This document shows, piece after piece, positions 50,324-59,434 of a DNA stretch of 64,000 nucleotides (positions within the stretch are counted from its first letter, which is position 1; each line of letters opens with the position of its first letter). The translations under genes and the position numbers were made by a program. Origin of the DNA: Nocardia bhagyanarayanae (GTDB lineage Bacteria; Actinomycetota; Actinomycetes; Mycobacteriales; Mycobacteriaceae); contig NZ_VFPG01000001.1 in NCBI RefSeq assembly GCF_006716565.1, positions 2,604,001 to 2,668,000 of the forward strand, written 5' to 3'. Under the pieces are notes generated by a model. The model saw only the letters and a program-made list of their open reading frames with translations, was not told the DNA's origin and did not search any database.

Positions 50324-51256
50324 TTACAACTTCCGCAGGCGAAGGCGGTTGATGCTGTGGTCGGCGTCCTTGCGGAGGACGAGGGTGGCGCGGGGGCGGG
50401 TGGGGAGGATGTTCTCGACGAGATTGGGGCGGTTGGTGGAGTTCCAGATCTCTTTGGCCGTGGCGGTCGCCTGCTCGTCGGTGAAGCCCGCGTAGTGGTG
50501 GAAGTGGGCGGCGGGGTCGGCGAAGGCGGTCTCGCGCAAGGTGAGAAACCTTTGCACGTACCAGTTTTCGATGTCCTCGATGCGGGCGTCGACGTAGATG
50601 GAGAAATCGAACAGATCCGAAACCATAAGGCGCGGACCGGTTTGCAGCACATTCAGTCCCTCGACGATGAGAATATCGGGCTGGCGCACGCAGTGGAGTT
50701 TGCCGGGCACGATGTCGTAGGAATTGTGCGAATACACCGGCGCGCACACCTCGGGCGCGCCGGATTTCACCTCGGTGACGAAGCGCAGCAGTTTGCGCCG
50801 GTCGTAGCTCTCCGGAAAACCCTTGCGGTGCATGATGCCGCGGCGGGTGAGCTCGGCCGTGGGATAAAGGAACCCGTCGGTTGTGACCAAATCCACACGC
50901 GGATGGTGATCCCAGCGGGCCAGCAACGCCTGCAGCACACGCGCGGTGGTCGATTTTCCGACCGCGACGCTGCCCGCGACACCGATCACGAACGGCACCT
51001 GCTGGTCCGGATGCGTCTCCCCGAGGAAGGTCGCGGTGGCCGCGAACAGGCGCTGGCGCGCGGCGACCTGCAGGTGGATGAGACGAGCGAGCGGCAGATA
51101 GACCTCCGCGACTTCCTCGAGGTCGATCTGTTCGCCGAGACCACGCAGCCCGATCAGTTCTTCCTCGGTGAGCACCAGTGGAGTCGATTTGCGCAGTGTT
51201 CGCCACTGCTTACGGTCGAATTCCACATAGGGGCTCGGCTCGCTCATTCGTGCCAC
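50324..51256 (-). CDS. coaA: Pantothenate kinase, type I
   Basis: A 310-residue kinase for the first step of coenzyme A synthesis. P-loop [24 protein letters not shown] (about 88-111), pantothenate-site segments [15 protein letters not shown] and [17 protein letters not shown], and the conserved end [27 protein letters not shown]. Nearly colinear with M. tuberculosis CoaA (Rv1092c), including the N-terminal [14 protein letters not shown] 51256 gives the same N-terminal length as that enzyme; ATG 51247 is an alternative. Confidence 0.96.
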   Translation of the reverse strand: MARMSEPSPYVEFDRKQWRTLRKSTPLVLTEEELIGLRGLGEQIDLEEVAEVYLPLARLIHLQVAARQRLFAATATFLGETHPDQQVPFVIGVAGSVAVGKSTTARVLQALLARWDHHPRVDLVTTDGFLYPTAELTRRGIMHRKGFPESYDRRKLLRFVTEVKSGAPEVCAPVYSHNSYDIVPGKLHCVRQPDILIVEGLNVLQTGPRLMVSDLFDFSIYVDARIEDIENWYVQRFLTLRETAFADPAAHFHHYAGFTDEQATATAKEIWNSTNRPNLVENILPTRPRATLVLRKDADHSINRLRLRKL

Positions 51257-51437
51257 TTACCCGACGCTCCGTTTCGGCAAACACGCACACAAGCCGACTC
51301 GGCCCTGTGAGATTGGATCTAGCTCTCGCCGCATGGTCGAATTCTCCTCTGCACCGGCACTGTGTGAAACGGGGGGTACCGCTACCCGCTGGTAACCACC
51401 TCGATCCGCAGGCCGGTTCCGGCTACTGTCGGCTGGC

Positions 51438-52634
51438 ATGGAAGCGCATCCCCTCGTCACCGAGTACCTGCGACTCGGCCTGGCTTTCGACCGGCTCGAG
51501 GAAGGTTTCGTCGACGCCTACACCGGCGACCCGCAGCTGCGCAGGGAGGTGCAGAACGCCCCCGCGCCGCAGCCCCGTGATCTCGCGCGGCGCGCCGCCG
51601 ATCTGCGCGCGGCGCTGCCCGACGCGGGCCTGTCCTCGGAACGCGTGGAGTTCCTCGACGTGCACCTGCGAGCGCTGGAGTGCTCGGGCCGCAAGTTCGC
51701 GGGCGACGACATCGGTTTCGTCGACGAGGTGCGCGCCTATTTCGACGTCGACATCGCCCCCGGGGAGGTCGAGGACTATCGCGACGCGCACCGCCAGATG
51801 GACGAGGTGCTGGCGGGCGACGGACCGCTGCCCGAGCGAGTCGCCGCGCACCGCAAGGCGGACGAGATCCCGCCGGAACGGCTGAGCGCTTGCGTCGAGG
51901 CGTTCTCCGGCGCGCTGCGCGAACTGGTGCGCGAGCGATACCCGCTGCCCGACCACGAGCACGTCACCTACGAGGTGGTCGGCGACAAGCCGTGGTCCGG
52001 ATTCAACTACTACCTGGGCAACTACCACTCCAAGGTCGCGATCAACTCCGATCTGCGGCAGCACATGTCGAACCTGCCGCACCTGATCGCGCACGAGTCC
52101 TACCCCGGCCACCACACCGAGCACTGCCGCAAGGAGGCCGGTCTGGTGGCGGCCGGTCAGGCGGAGCAGACGTTGTTCCTGGTCAACACGCCGCAGTGCC
52201 TGATGGCCGAGGGGCTCGCCGATCTGGCGTTGCGCTCGATCGTGGGCCCGGGCTGGGGGAAGTGGGCGCAGGAGATCTACGCCGATCTGGGTCTGCGGTT
52301 CGACGGCGACCGCGCCGAGCGCCTGTCCACGGCCTCGGCGAAACTGCTCGCCGTGCGCCAGGACGCGGCGCTGCTGCTGCACGATCGCCGTCGCGACGAG
52401 ACCGAGGTCGCGGAGTTCTTGCAGCAGTGGAATCTGACGACGCCGGAGCGGGCGCGCCAGTCGCTGCGGTTCCTCTCCTCGCCGCTGTGGCGCGCCTACA
52501 TCAGCACCTACGTCGAGGGGTATCGCCTGCTCGGCGGCTGGCTGGACCGGGCCGTCGACGCCGACGATCGCGCCGACCGCTTCCGGCGGCTGCTCGACGA
52601 GCCGCTCACCCCCGGCGCGCTGCGCGCCATGTGA
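51438..52634 (+). CDS. DUF885-like zinc-motif protein
   Basis: A 398-residue soluble protein. The metal motif HESYPGHHTEHCRKEAG (about 218-234) is the HExxH-like signature of DUF885 metallopeptidase-like proteins, followed by the acid-bearing QCLMAEGLADLALRS (about 255). Substrate and activity are not known. It begins 181 bases from the divergent coaA start. ATG 51438. Confidence 0.82.
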   Translation: MEAHPLVTEYLRLGLAFDRLEEGFVDAYTGDPQLRREVQNAPAPQPRDLARRAADLRAALPDAGLSSERVEFLDVHLRALECSGRKFAGDDIGFVDEVRAYFDVDIAPGEVEDYRDAHRQMDEVLAGDGPLPERVAAHRKADEIPPERLSACVEAFSGALRELVRERYPLPDHEHVTYEVVGDKPWSGFNYYLGNYHSKVAINSDLRQHMSNLPHLIAHESYPGHHTEHCRKEAGLVAAGQAEQTLFLVNTPQCLMAEGLADLALRSIVGPGWGKWAQEIYADLGLRFDGDRAERLSTASAKLLAVRQDAALLLHDRRRDETEVAEFLQQWNLTTPERARQSLRFLSSPLWRAYISTYVEGYRLLGGWLDRAVDADDRADRFRRLLDEPLTPGALRAM

Positions 52635-52697
52635 ACGCGCGCCCGCGCCGATGGTTCGGCGCGGGCGCACGCTTCGTCATCGGAGGGCGGCGCACCC

Positions 52698-52808
52698 CTA
52701 CTGGATGACAGCGCACCCTTCTCCGGAGGACAGGGAGCACATCAGCAAGGACAACGTCCGCAGCAGCGCTTCGATCGGGTTGTTCGGGACGGAGACGAAA
52801 TGCGGCAT
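52698..52808 (-). CDS. Possible 36-residue peptide
   Basis: ATG 52808 is preceded by GAGGAAA at good spacing. The peptide begins MPHFVSVPNNPIEALLRTLS, continues as a short amphipathic helix and contains two cysteines. The rest of the 335-base gap (52635-52969) shows nothing recognisable. Weak evidence: size and ribosome-binding site only. Confidence 0.3.
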   Translation of the reverse strand: MPHFVSVPNNPIEALLRTLSLLMCSLSSGEGCAVIQ

Positions 52809-52969
52809 GGTGATTTCCTCGTGGTTCGACGGGGACGACGTCACTTGTGAAACCGGTCCACGCGGTGCGTCTCGTTACGGCCCGTGCAGCCCCCAAAACC
52901 AATGGCAGGTGGCCGCAGGCTTTGATCACCGACTCCGGGTGACCTTCACCGCGCCTGAGGCGGTCGAGG

Positions 52970-53428
52970 TCACCTCGAGTGAGGTTGGTCGGCGGCCGAG
53001 AATGTGACGCGCACCGAGATCGGCTCGGTCTCCAACGCCTTGATCGTCCACGCGAGCACCGGCCGCGCGATCCTGCCGGTGGCGAAGCTGCGCGCCCTTG
53101 CCACCACGTCGTCGTCGGGGACGAACGTCGCGGTGCCGGTGTACCAGCGGTCGCCGCGCCGCAGCCGGACCCGCGGGTCGGCGGTGATGTTGCGCGCCCA
53201 GCCCGCGCGCGGACCGTGCTGGCAGATGATCCAGGCGCCCTCGTCGTCGAACGAGGCGGTCACCGGAACCCGCCGGGGCAGACCGGTTTTCGCGCCGGTG
53301 GTCTCCAGTTCGGAGACCAGTGCGGTGCGGATGCCGAGCCGGTCCAGCGCCGCCACGGCCGGATTGGCGATGTAGCGGCCGATCATCCGCTCCCGCTTGA
53401 ACTTTCGCAGTGTGTCGCGTTCGGTCAC
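52970..53428 (-). CDS. Deazaflavin (F420)-dependent nitroreductase family
   Basis: A 152-residue split-barrel protein of the Ddn family. Motifs: NPAVAALDRLGIRTALVSELETTGAKTGLPRRVPVTAS, WIICQHGPRAGWARNITADPRVRLRRGDRWYTG. Members use coenzyme F420 to reduce quinones or nitro compounds at the membrane. GTG 53428 starts the conserved part; the stop is 12 bases before... after the thioesterase gene on the same strand, so the two form a short operon. Confidence 0.87.
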   Translation of the reverse strand: MTERDTLRKFKRERMIGRYIANPAVAALDRLGIRTALVSELETTGAKTGLPRRVPVTASFDDEGAWIICQHGPRAGWARNITADPRVRLRRGDRWYTGTATFVPDDDVVARARSFATGRIARPVLAWTIKALETEPISVRVTFSAADQPHSR

Positions 53429-53439
53429 TGTCGTACTCC

Positions 53440-53892
53440 TCAGCGGAAGATGACGCAGGTGGTGGTGGCGTGGGCGACCAGACGACCCTGGTCGTCGACG
53501 ACGCGGCCCTCGGCCGTCGCGGTGGTGCGCCCGACGTGGATGGTGGTGCCGGTGGCGGTGAGCTTGCGTCCGTCGGTGGGCACCGAGCGGATGTAGTTGA
53601 TCTTCAGCTCCAAAGTGGTGTAGCCGACGCCGGCTTCCAGGGTGGTGTGCACAGCGCAACCGAGCACCGAGTCGAGCAGCGTCGCGCAGATGCCGCCGTG
53701 TGTGGTGCCGAGCGGATTGGCGAACTCAGGGCGGGTTCGCAGGCTGAACACCACCTTGCCGTGCTCGAGCGTCTCGGCCTCGATGCCGAGCAGGTCGCCG
53801 ATGAACGGCGGGCGGTCCTCGAGCGACATAGCGGTCTTCAGCAACTCGAGGCCCGAAAGCTGGGTCGGATCGATCTGCGCGGGCGAACTCAT
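53440..53892 (-). CDS. PaaI-type hotdog thioesterase
   Basis: A 150-residue hotdog-fold acyl-CoA thioesterase. Catalytic-helix region EFANPLGTTHGGICATLLDSVLGCAVHTTL (about 60-89) with the Asn/His/Gly/Asp pattern, then ELKINYIRSVP and GRVVDDQGRLVAHATTTCVIF. Followed 11 bases later by the Ddn-like gene. Two identical inverted ACCGATCGGT sites lie between it and the divergent TetR gene, so TetR likely represses it. ATG 53892. Confidence 0.88.
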   Translation of the reverse strand: MSSPAQIDPTQLSGLELLKTAMSLEDRPPFIGDLLGIEAETLEHGKVVFSLRTRPEFANPLGTTHGGICATLLDSVLGCAVHTTLEAGVGYTTLELKINYIRSVPTDGRKLTATGTTIHVGRTTATAEGRVVDDQGRLVAHATTTCVIFR

Positions 53893-53910
53893 GGATTTCC
53901 GTCCTTTCGA

Positions 53911-53926
53911 TGAACCGATCGGTCCA
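53911..53926. promoter_or_regulatory. TetR operator, site 1
   Basis: TGAACCGATCGGTCCA with palindromic core ACCGATCGGT, 19 bases upstream of the thioesterase ATG. Exact reverse complement of site 2. Confidence 0.7.
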
Positions 53927-53946
53927 CATCTGTCATGATTGGAGCA

Positions 53947-53962
53947 TGGACCGATCGGTTCA
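53947..53962. promoter_or_regulatory. TetR operator, site 2
   Basis: TGGACCGATCGGTTCA, the mirror copy of site 1 with centres 36 bases apart, 28 bases upstream of the TetR start. Together the sites cover both divergent promoters. Confidence 0.7.
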
Positions 53963-53989
53963 CGCAAGGTGTCGGAGAGAGGGACGACC

Positions 53990-54547
53990 ATGACGCAGGG
54001 CCCACGCGCCCGGTTGATCGAGGGCGCCATCGAGCTGGTGCGCGAGCACGGCGTGCACGGCGCCGGGCTTGCCGCGTTGCTCGACCGGAGCAATGCCTCG
54101 CGAAACTCGCTCTACCAGCACTTTCCGGCGGGCAAGAGCGAGCTGGTCGTCGCGGCGACCGAGGTGGCGGGCCGGAGGATGTCGTCCGTCATCGAAACGG
54201 TGACCCGCTCGGGGGAGCCCGCGGACTGGGTCGCCGCGCTCGTCGGTTGGTGGAAACGAGCCCTGGAGACCAGCGCCTATACCGCCGGATGCCCGATCGT
54301 CGGCGCCGCGCTCGCCGAGTCGGAGCCGACCGTGCAGGCCGCCGCGGGAAGCGCGTTCGCCGACTGGACCGAACTGCTGGCCGCCGGGCTGACCGGTCGC
54401 GGTATCGACGCCGCGCGGGCGAGGTCGGTTGCGAGCTTCGTGATCAGCGCGGTCGAGGGCGCCATCGTCCAGGCGCGCGCGACGAAATCGACCCGCCCGC
54501 TCGACGACGTCCAGGACAACCTCGCGACCTTGCTGCGTATCCGCTGA
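53990..54547 (+). CDS. TetR family regulator
   Basis: A 185-residue repressor. Helix-turn-helix [51 protein letters not shown] (about 6-56) with a LmrA/YxaF-like C-terminal domain ([25 protein letters not shown]). It is divergent from the thioesterase/Ddn-like pair with twin operators between, so it likely controls both directions. ATG 53990 follows a GGGACGACC stretch. Confidence 0.88.
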   Translation: MTQGPRARLIEGAIELVREHGVHGAGLAALLDRSNASRNSLYQHFPAGKSELVVAATEVAGRRMSSVIETVTRSGEPADWVAALVGWWKRALETSAYTAGCPIVGAALAESEPTVQAAAGSAFADWTELLAAGLTGRGIDAARARSVASFVISAVEGAIVQARATKSTRPLDDVQDNLATLLRIR

Positions 54548-54594
54548 CCGGCCCCCTGCCGGAAGCTCGACCCTGCCCCAATAGACTGAGGCCC

Positions 54595-55890
54595 GTGACG
54601 CAGACGACCGCCTCTGTCAATACTCAGTCTCTCGGTGAGCTCGATCCCGAGCTCGCTGCCGCGATGGCAGGCGAACTCGCCCGCGAGCGCGACACCCTGG
54701 AAATGATCGCCTCGGAGAACTTCGTGCCGCGCGCGGTGCTGCAGGCGCAGGGCAGCGTGCTGACCAACAAGTACGCCGAGGGCTACCCGGGCCGTCGCTA
54801 CTACGGTGGCTGCGAGCACGTCGACGTCGTCGAGACCCTCGCCCGCGACCGCGCCAAGGAACTGTTCGGCGCCGAATTCGCCAACGTGCAGCCGCATTCC
54901 GGCGCGCAGGCGAACGCGGCGGTGCTGATGGCGCTGATGAACCCGGGCGAGAAGCTGCTCGGCCTCGACCTCGCGCACGGCGGTCACCTGACCCACGGCA
55001 TGCGGCTGAACTTCTCCGGCAAGCTCTACGAGGTGCACTCGTACGGGGTGAGCAAGGAAGACCACCGCATCGACATGGACGAGGTGCGCAAGATCGCGAA
55101 GGAGGCGCAGCCGAAGGTCATCGTGGCAGGCTGGTCGGCCTACCCGCGGCACCAGGACTTCGCCGCGTTCCGCGAGATCGCCGACGAGGTCGGCGCCTAC
55201 CTGTGGGTGGACATGGCGCACTTCGCCGGTCTGGTCGCCGCCGGTCTGCACCCCTCCCCGGTGCCCTACGCCGATGTCGTCTCCTCGACCGTGCACAAGA
55301 CCCTCGGCGGTCCGCGTTCCGGTCTGATCCTGGCCAAGCAGGAGTTCGCCAAGAAGCTGAACAGCTCGGTGTTCCCCGGCCAGCAGGGCGGTCCGCTCAT
55401 GCACGCCATCGCCGCCAAGGCCGCCGCGTTCAAGATCGCCGCGACCGACGAGTTCCGTGACCGCCAGCAGCGCACCCTCTCCGGCGCCAAGATCCTCGCC
55501 GAGCGCCTCAATGGCGCCGACGTCAAGGACAAGGGCATCAGCGTGCTCACCGGCGGCACCGACGTGCACCTGGTGCTCGTCGACCTGCGCAACTCCGCGA
55601 TCGACGGCCAGCAGGGCGAGGACCTGCTGCACGAGATCGGTATCACGGTGAACCGCAACGCCGTTCCGTTCGACCCGCGCCCACCGATGGTCACCTCGGG
55701 TCTGCGCATCGGCACCGCCGCCCTGGCCACCCGCGGCTTCGGCGACGCGGAGTTCACCGAGGTCGCCGACATCATCGCCACCGCGCTGGTCGGCAGCTCG
55801 GATGTGGACACCCTGCGCGGGCGCGTCACCAAGCTGGCCCAGAGCGTGCCGCTCTACCAGGGCTTGGAGGACTGGCGTCTGCTCGGCTGA
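54595..55890 (+). CDS. glyA: Serine hydroxymethyltransferase
   Basis: A 431-residue PLP enzyme interconverting serine and glycine with tetrahydrofolate. Motifs: [52 protein letters not shown], and the PLP lysine in [16 protein letters not shown] (about 239). Matches Rv1093 in order and strand after coaA. Length is typical. The start is GTG 54595, 48 bases after the TetR stop. It supplies one-carbon units and links to Cbs through serine. Confidence 0.96.
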   Translation: MTQTTASVNTQSLGELDPELAAAMAGELARERDTLEMIASENFVPRAVLQAQGSVLTNKYAEGYPGRRYYGGCEHVDVVETLARDRAKELFGAEFANVQPHSGAQANAAVLMALMNPGEKLLGLDLAHGGHLTHGMRLNFSGKLYEVHSYGVSKEDHRIDMDEVRKIAKEAQPKVIVAGWSAYPRHQDFAAFREIADEVGAYLWVDMAHFAGLVAAGLHPSPVPYADVVSSTVHKTLGGPRSGLILAKQEFAKKLNSSVFPGQQGGPLMHAIAAKAAAFKIAATDEFRDRQQRTLSGAKILAERLNGADVKDKGISVLTGGTDVHLVLVDLRNSAIDGQQGEDLLHEIGITVNRNAVPFDPRPPMVTSGLRIGTAALATRGFGDAEFTEVADIIATALVGSSDVDTLRGRVTKLAQSVPLYQGLEDWRLLG

Positions 55891-56084
55891 GCCATAGATG
55901 TCGCGAACGCCCCTGGGATGCCGGGGGGCGTTTCGCTTTTCGGTGGGTCGTACAGCCGGCGCTGGTGTTGCGGGTACAGGTCGATGGCTCCTACGCGGTC
56001 GGAGCAAAGCGACGAGGTGGTGCTGCGACTGTGTCCCGCCGTCCGCTGACGATCGTCGTGGGCGGGTGAAGACCGGTGTACCGG

Positions 56085-56522
56085 CTAGCCCGCCGAGAGA
56101 TCGATCCCCTTGTCCGCGGCGAGTTTCGTGAGTTTCTCCATCTCGTCGATGGCCACCGCGACGTAGGCGTGCAATGTCTCGTCGTCGCGCCGCAGCAGGT
56201 ACTCGTAGTCGCCGTCGGTGAGCAGATCCTCGTTTTCGTCGTAGAAGTGCCAGCGGACATGGATTCGCGTGATGAGCGGCGTCAGATCGACGTGCTCGAG
56301 CAGCGTGTGGCCGACCCGGCTGAGCCCGAGCCGCTGATAGAAGGGATACGACTGGGCGAGTCCCTGCGCCATCTCGGCCCTGCTGGACAGCGAGCCCACG
56401 AAGCCGTCACTGAGAATGGTGCCCGGCGTCCCCCAGAGGGCTGCGGACCGTTCGGCGTCGAACGCGCTCAACGCGGCTTGATACTCGTCGAGAAACGACT
56501 CGATCTCATCTCGTGTTGTCAT
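56085..56522 (-). CDS. NTF2-like protein (DUF6841-like)
   Basis: A 145-residue protein with the NTF2/SnoaL-like alpha-beta layout: an N-terminal helix EIESFLDEYQAALSAFDAERSAALWGTPGTILSDGFVG, a central strand set (LITRIHVRWHFYDENEDLLTDGDYEYLLRRDD) and a C-terminal helix IDEMEKLTKLAADKGIDL. No clear active-site set; function unknown. ATG 56522. It lies 46 bases downstream of the EspG gene on the same strand, perhaps by chance. Confidence 0.72.
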   Translation of the reverse strand: MTTRDEIESFLDEYQAALSAFDAERSAALWGTPGTILSDGFVGSLSSRAEMAQGLAQSYPFYQRLGLSRVGHTLLEHVDLTPLITRIHVRWHFYDENEDLLTDGDYEYLLRRDDETLHAYVAVAIDEMEKLTKLAADKGIDLSAG

Positions 56523-56568
56523 TACCCCAACCTACGTCGAACCCTCGCCTCCGCTCCGGCACTCGGCC

Positions 56569-57306
56569 TCATCCGTCCATGCGGGCGCGGGCTCGGATGA
56601 TCGATTCGTCCAGGTAGCGGGCGATGTCGGCGGTGGTGGCGGGGCGGATCATGAGGGCGCGGTTGGCGGGGACTTCGCAGTAGCGGCCGTCGTCGGTGTC
56701 GATCCAGCGGAGTTTGCCGGTGCGCAGGGGATCGGCGTTGCGTGGGCCGAGCAAGACGGTGACGGCGCCGCGGGTCGTGCACGGCTGACGCCAGAAGCGG
56801 CGATAGCGATCTCTGGTCGCGTCGGCCGGTGTGGTGCCGAAGGGGTCGGGGCGATCGTCGGCGAGATCGTCGAGGAGGTAGGTCCTTTCGGCGACGGTGC
56901 CCGGCTTGTGGTCGGGGAGCAGCCGGACGAGCTCGGTGGCGAGCTGGTCGGTTCGGCAGCGGCGCAGGCGAATTCGGCCGCCGTCCGGCGCCGGGTTCTG
57001 CAACGCGACGACGCCGGAACCACCCCGCTGGGCGCAGCCGATGGCGCGCAGCTCCGCGCCGCCGCGCCGGTTGTCGATGCCGAAGAGCTCGATGCGCCAA
57101 TCGGGCCGGGCCAGCACCTGGATGGCGCGTTGCAGCGGAACGTGCTCGTCGTGTTCCAGCTCGGTGCGGAAATCGCGCTGATACGCCTGGTATTCGCGGA
57201 GGCCGGGGAAGCGGCTGGTGAAGCGGAACGGGAACGGCATCCGATCGAGCCCGGTGCCGAACCACACCGCCGCGAACTGTTCGGCCGAGAGTATCCACTG
57301 CGCCAT
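56569..57306 (-). CDS. ESX chaperone EspG
   Basis: A 245-residue EspG-family protein. Typical segments: WILSAEQFAAVWFGTGLDRMPFPF at the N-terminus, ELFGIDNRRGGAELRAIGCAQRGGSGVVALQNPA, and the C-terminal TVLLGPRNADPLRTGKLRWIDTDDGRYCEVPA. EspG binds PE/PPE pairs in the cytosol and delivers them to the ESX machine. Its ATG shares a base with the stop of the upstream PPE-like gene (TGATG), so it is the dedicated chaperone of that substrate. No ESX machine genes are in the window. Confidence 0.88.
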   Translation of the reverse strand: MAQWILSAEQFAAVWFGTGLDRMPFPFRFTSRFPGLREYQAYQRDFRTELEHDEHVPLQRAIQVLARPDWRIELFGIDNRRGGAELRAIGCAQRGGSGVVALQNPAPDGGRIRLRRCRTDQLATELVRLLPDHKPGTVAERTYLLDDLADDRPDPFGTTPADATRDRYRRFWRQPCTTRGAVTVLLGPRNADPLRTGKLRWIDTDDGRYCEVPANRALMIRPATTADIARYLDESIIRARARMDG

Positions 57307-59348
57307 CAGTCGGCTCCCAGCGCGGGCGGGACCGTCTTGGGTGTCTCACCGATCAACTCCTGGCCGTGCTCCTCGGAGCGCAGGTACTTCGCCGACCGGT
57401 GCTCGCCGTCCTCCTCGGCGCGGGTTCGCGGCGCGGACGGCATGAGCCCCGCGTAGCCGGTGGAGCCGGGGATGCCTGTGCGGGCCGGAACACCCGATGG
57501 GGGTGCGGGATTCGGTGTTGCCGCGGGTTGGGCGGGTACGGAGGAGCCGGGACTCGGTGGCGGCGCCGGGGCGGTGGGTGGTGGGATAGGCGCGGAGGGG
57601 CGGGCGGGGTCGTGGAGCGCGGCGGGGGCGAGCGGAGGTGGCGGTCCTGCGACGGGGGATGGGCCGATGGGCGCGTTCGGTGTGAGTGGTGGGGTCGGCG
57701 TCGAGAATGTGGGTTGCGACGTGCCGAGGGATGGGAAAGCCGTGGAAGGCGCGGCGGGCGCGGGACCTACCGACGCGAGAGGCGGTGCGGAGGGGGCGGG
57801 AGCCGGGGGCGTCGGGAGCGGTGCGGCGGGCGCGGGAGTCGCAGACGTCGTGGGTGGTGCGGCGGGCGCGGGAGCTGCGGACGTCGGGGACGGTGCGGAG
57901 GAGCTCGGCGACGGAGATGCTGCTTGTTGTGCGGAAACAGACTGTGCCGCGACCGAGTCGGGATCGGTCGTCCTCGAGGGGCGCATGCCGTTGTCCCCGG
58001 ACGACGGGTCGTGATTCGATGCCGCACCCTGACCGGTAGATGCTTCCGTCACCACCGCATTTTGTGCTCCGGTCTGGTTGCCGACGAGGTGGTCGGGACC
58101 AGATCCTGGCTGTCCGTCGGTTCCTGGCTGCGCGCCGTTCTCGGCGTGAGCACCGGTCCCCGGCTCCGCGCCGTGCCCGCCTTGCCCCTCGACACCAGGT
58201 TGTGTCTCGGTTCCTGGCCGTTCCCCGTTTCCGGGCTGGCCGCCGGATCCGGACTGTCCTTCGACACCATGCTGCGCAACACCTTCCGGCTGCGCACCGG
58301 ACCCCGGCCGTGCGCCGTTCTCGGGCTGTGCGCCGTCCCCGGTCTGCGTTCCGGTTCCCGGCTGTGCCGCGCTCGCCGACTGGGCTCCGGACTCGGACTG
58401 ACCGTCGGTACCGGGCTGCGCGGCGTTTTCAGTGTGCGCTCCGGTCCCCATGGGCGCGCCGTTCACCGGATGCGCTCCGGGCTCGGGTTGTGCTCCGGCA
58501 CCGAGCAAATGCGCTCCCGTCCCGAGCTGCGCCTCGTTCCCGTGCTGGGCTCCGGCGCCCAAGTCTCCGGCTCCGCTTGGCGTGCCGTCCCCGGAGTGCG
58601 CCACGTTCTCGGGCTGCGCCCCAGTCCCCGGCTGCGCGCCGTTCGCCCCTTGGGCCCCGGCTCCCAGCTGCGTCTCCGCCCCATGTCCGGACTGCGCTCC
58701 AGTTCCGGTATCCGCCGTGGAGGTCGGCGACCCGAGCAATCCCTGGCGGTCAGGGGCCGAAACCCCCTCTCCCGCAGTGGAATCGGTCACTCGGTCCGTA
58801 CCCATCAGCGCGCCCCCGAGCAGACCGTCCATTCCGGCATCACCCGCCCCCACCGGCGACGGCAAGGTCGGAATCCGCGACGCCGTCGCACCGTACGGCT
58901 GGATGTACAGCCGGTTCATATCGTCGCGCGCCTGGTCCTCTCGCGCGTTGCGCTCCTCCGGCGCGACCGAATTCCCGCTCGCTCCAACTACATCCGGGAT
59001 GGCAGCCTTGAACTGCGCCGCCGCGCTCGCCGCCGCCGCGATCGGCTCCGATTGCCGTCCCAGCGCAGCGCCGAGTTCCCCCAGCCGACCGAGGAAGTCG
59101 CGGACACCGCGCACCGCCGCGTCCGCCGCGGCGCCTTCCCACCGTTGGTCGACCGCCCGCTGTAGTGCCGAGCCGAACTGCTCGCCCGCGGCGATCACCA
59201 CCGCGGACAGCGCGGCCCATGCGTCTTGGGCGGCTATCGACCCGCCGGGGTTCATCCCGTCGGCGGCGGCTTTGATCTCCGCGTGGGAAAAGCTTTGCGC
59301 GTTCTCGGGATTGGTGATCGCGCGGCCGTCGGTTCCGTGCACTGCCAT
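57306..59348 (-). CDS. PPE-like ESX substrate with long degenerate repeats
   Basis: A 680-residue protein. Residues 1-165 form a PPE/WXG-like helical domain: ALQRAVDQRWEGAAADAAVRGVRDFLGRL (WxG turn) and a secretion-signal-like ARDDMNRLYIQPYGATASRIPTLPSPV. Residues about 215-440 hold some 30 imperfect GAQPGT/GAQPEN-type hexamer repeats. Residues 470-640 are Pro/Ala/Ser-rich. The end is an unfamiliar RTRAEEDGEHRSAKYLRSEEHGQELIGETP. Coupled to the EspG gene. The repeats recall PE_PGRS and PPE-MPTR tails in style, not in sequence. Likely surface or secreted. Confidence 0.82.
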   Translation of the reverse strand: MAVHGTDGRAITNPENAQSFSHAEIKAAADGMNPGGSIAAQDAWAALSAVVIAAGEQFGSALQRAVDQRWEGAAADAAVRGVRDFLGRLGELGAALGRQSEPIAAAASAAAQFKAAIPDVVGASGNSVAPEERNAREDQARDDMNRLYIQPYGATASRIPTLPSPVGAGDAGMDGLLGGALMGTDRVTDSTAGEGVSAPDRQGLLGSPTSTADTGTGAQSGHGAETQLGAGAQGANGAQPGTGAQPENVAHSGDGTPSGAGDLGAGAQHGNEAQLGTGAHLLGAGAQPEPGAHPVNGAPMGTGAHTENAAQPGTDGQSESGAQSASAAQPGTGTQTGDGAQPENGARPGSGAQPEGVAQHGVEGQSGSGGQPGNGERPGTETQPGVEGQGGHGAEPGTGAHAENGAQPGTDGQPGSGPDHLVGNQTGAQNAVVTEASTGQGAASNHDPSSGDNGMRPSRTTDPDSVAAQSVSAQQAASPSPSSSAPSPTSAAPAPAAPPTTSATPAPAAPLPTPPAPAPSAPPLASVGPAPAAPSTAFPSLGTSQPTFSTPTPPLTPNAPIGPSPVAGPPPPLAPAALHDPARPSAPIPPPTAPAPPPSPGSSVPAQPAATPNPAPPSGVPARTGIPGSTGYAGLMPSAPRTRAEEDGEHRSAKYLRSEEHGQELIGETPKTVPPALGAD

Positions 59349-59434
59349 CGCGGTGGCCCCTTCCGTCAGTGCCGTTTGAACCTAATAGACGCGCCCGCGC
59401 GCGGAGCGGTTCCACCGAAACTCGAGAAATCCGT

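Noticed and set aside
52606..52929. A 107-codon minus-strand frame between the DUF885 and Ddn-like genes
   Set aside because: No start with a ribosome-binding site, no motif, Arg-rich shadow composition; only the short peptide at 52698-52808 has a plausible start.
57900..58750. Repetitive DNA on both strands
   Set aside because: It is the coding sequence for the GAQPGT-type repeats of the PPE-like protein, not an independent element.
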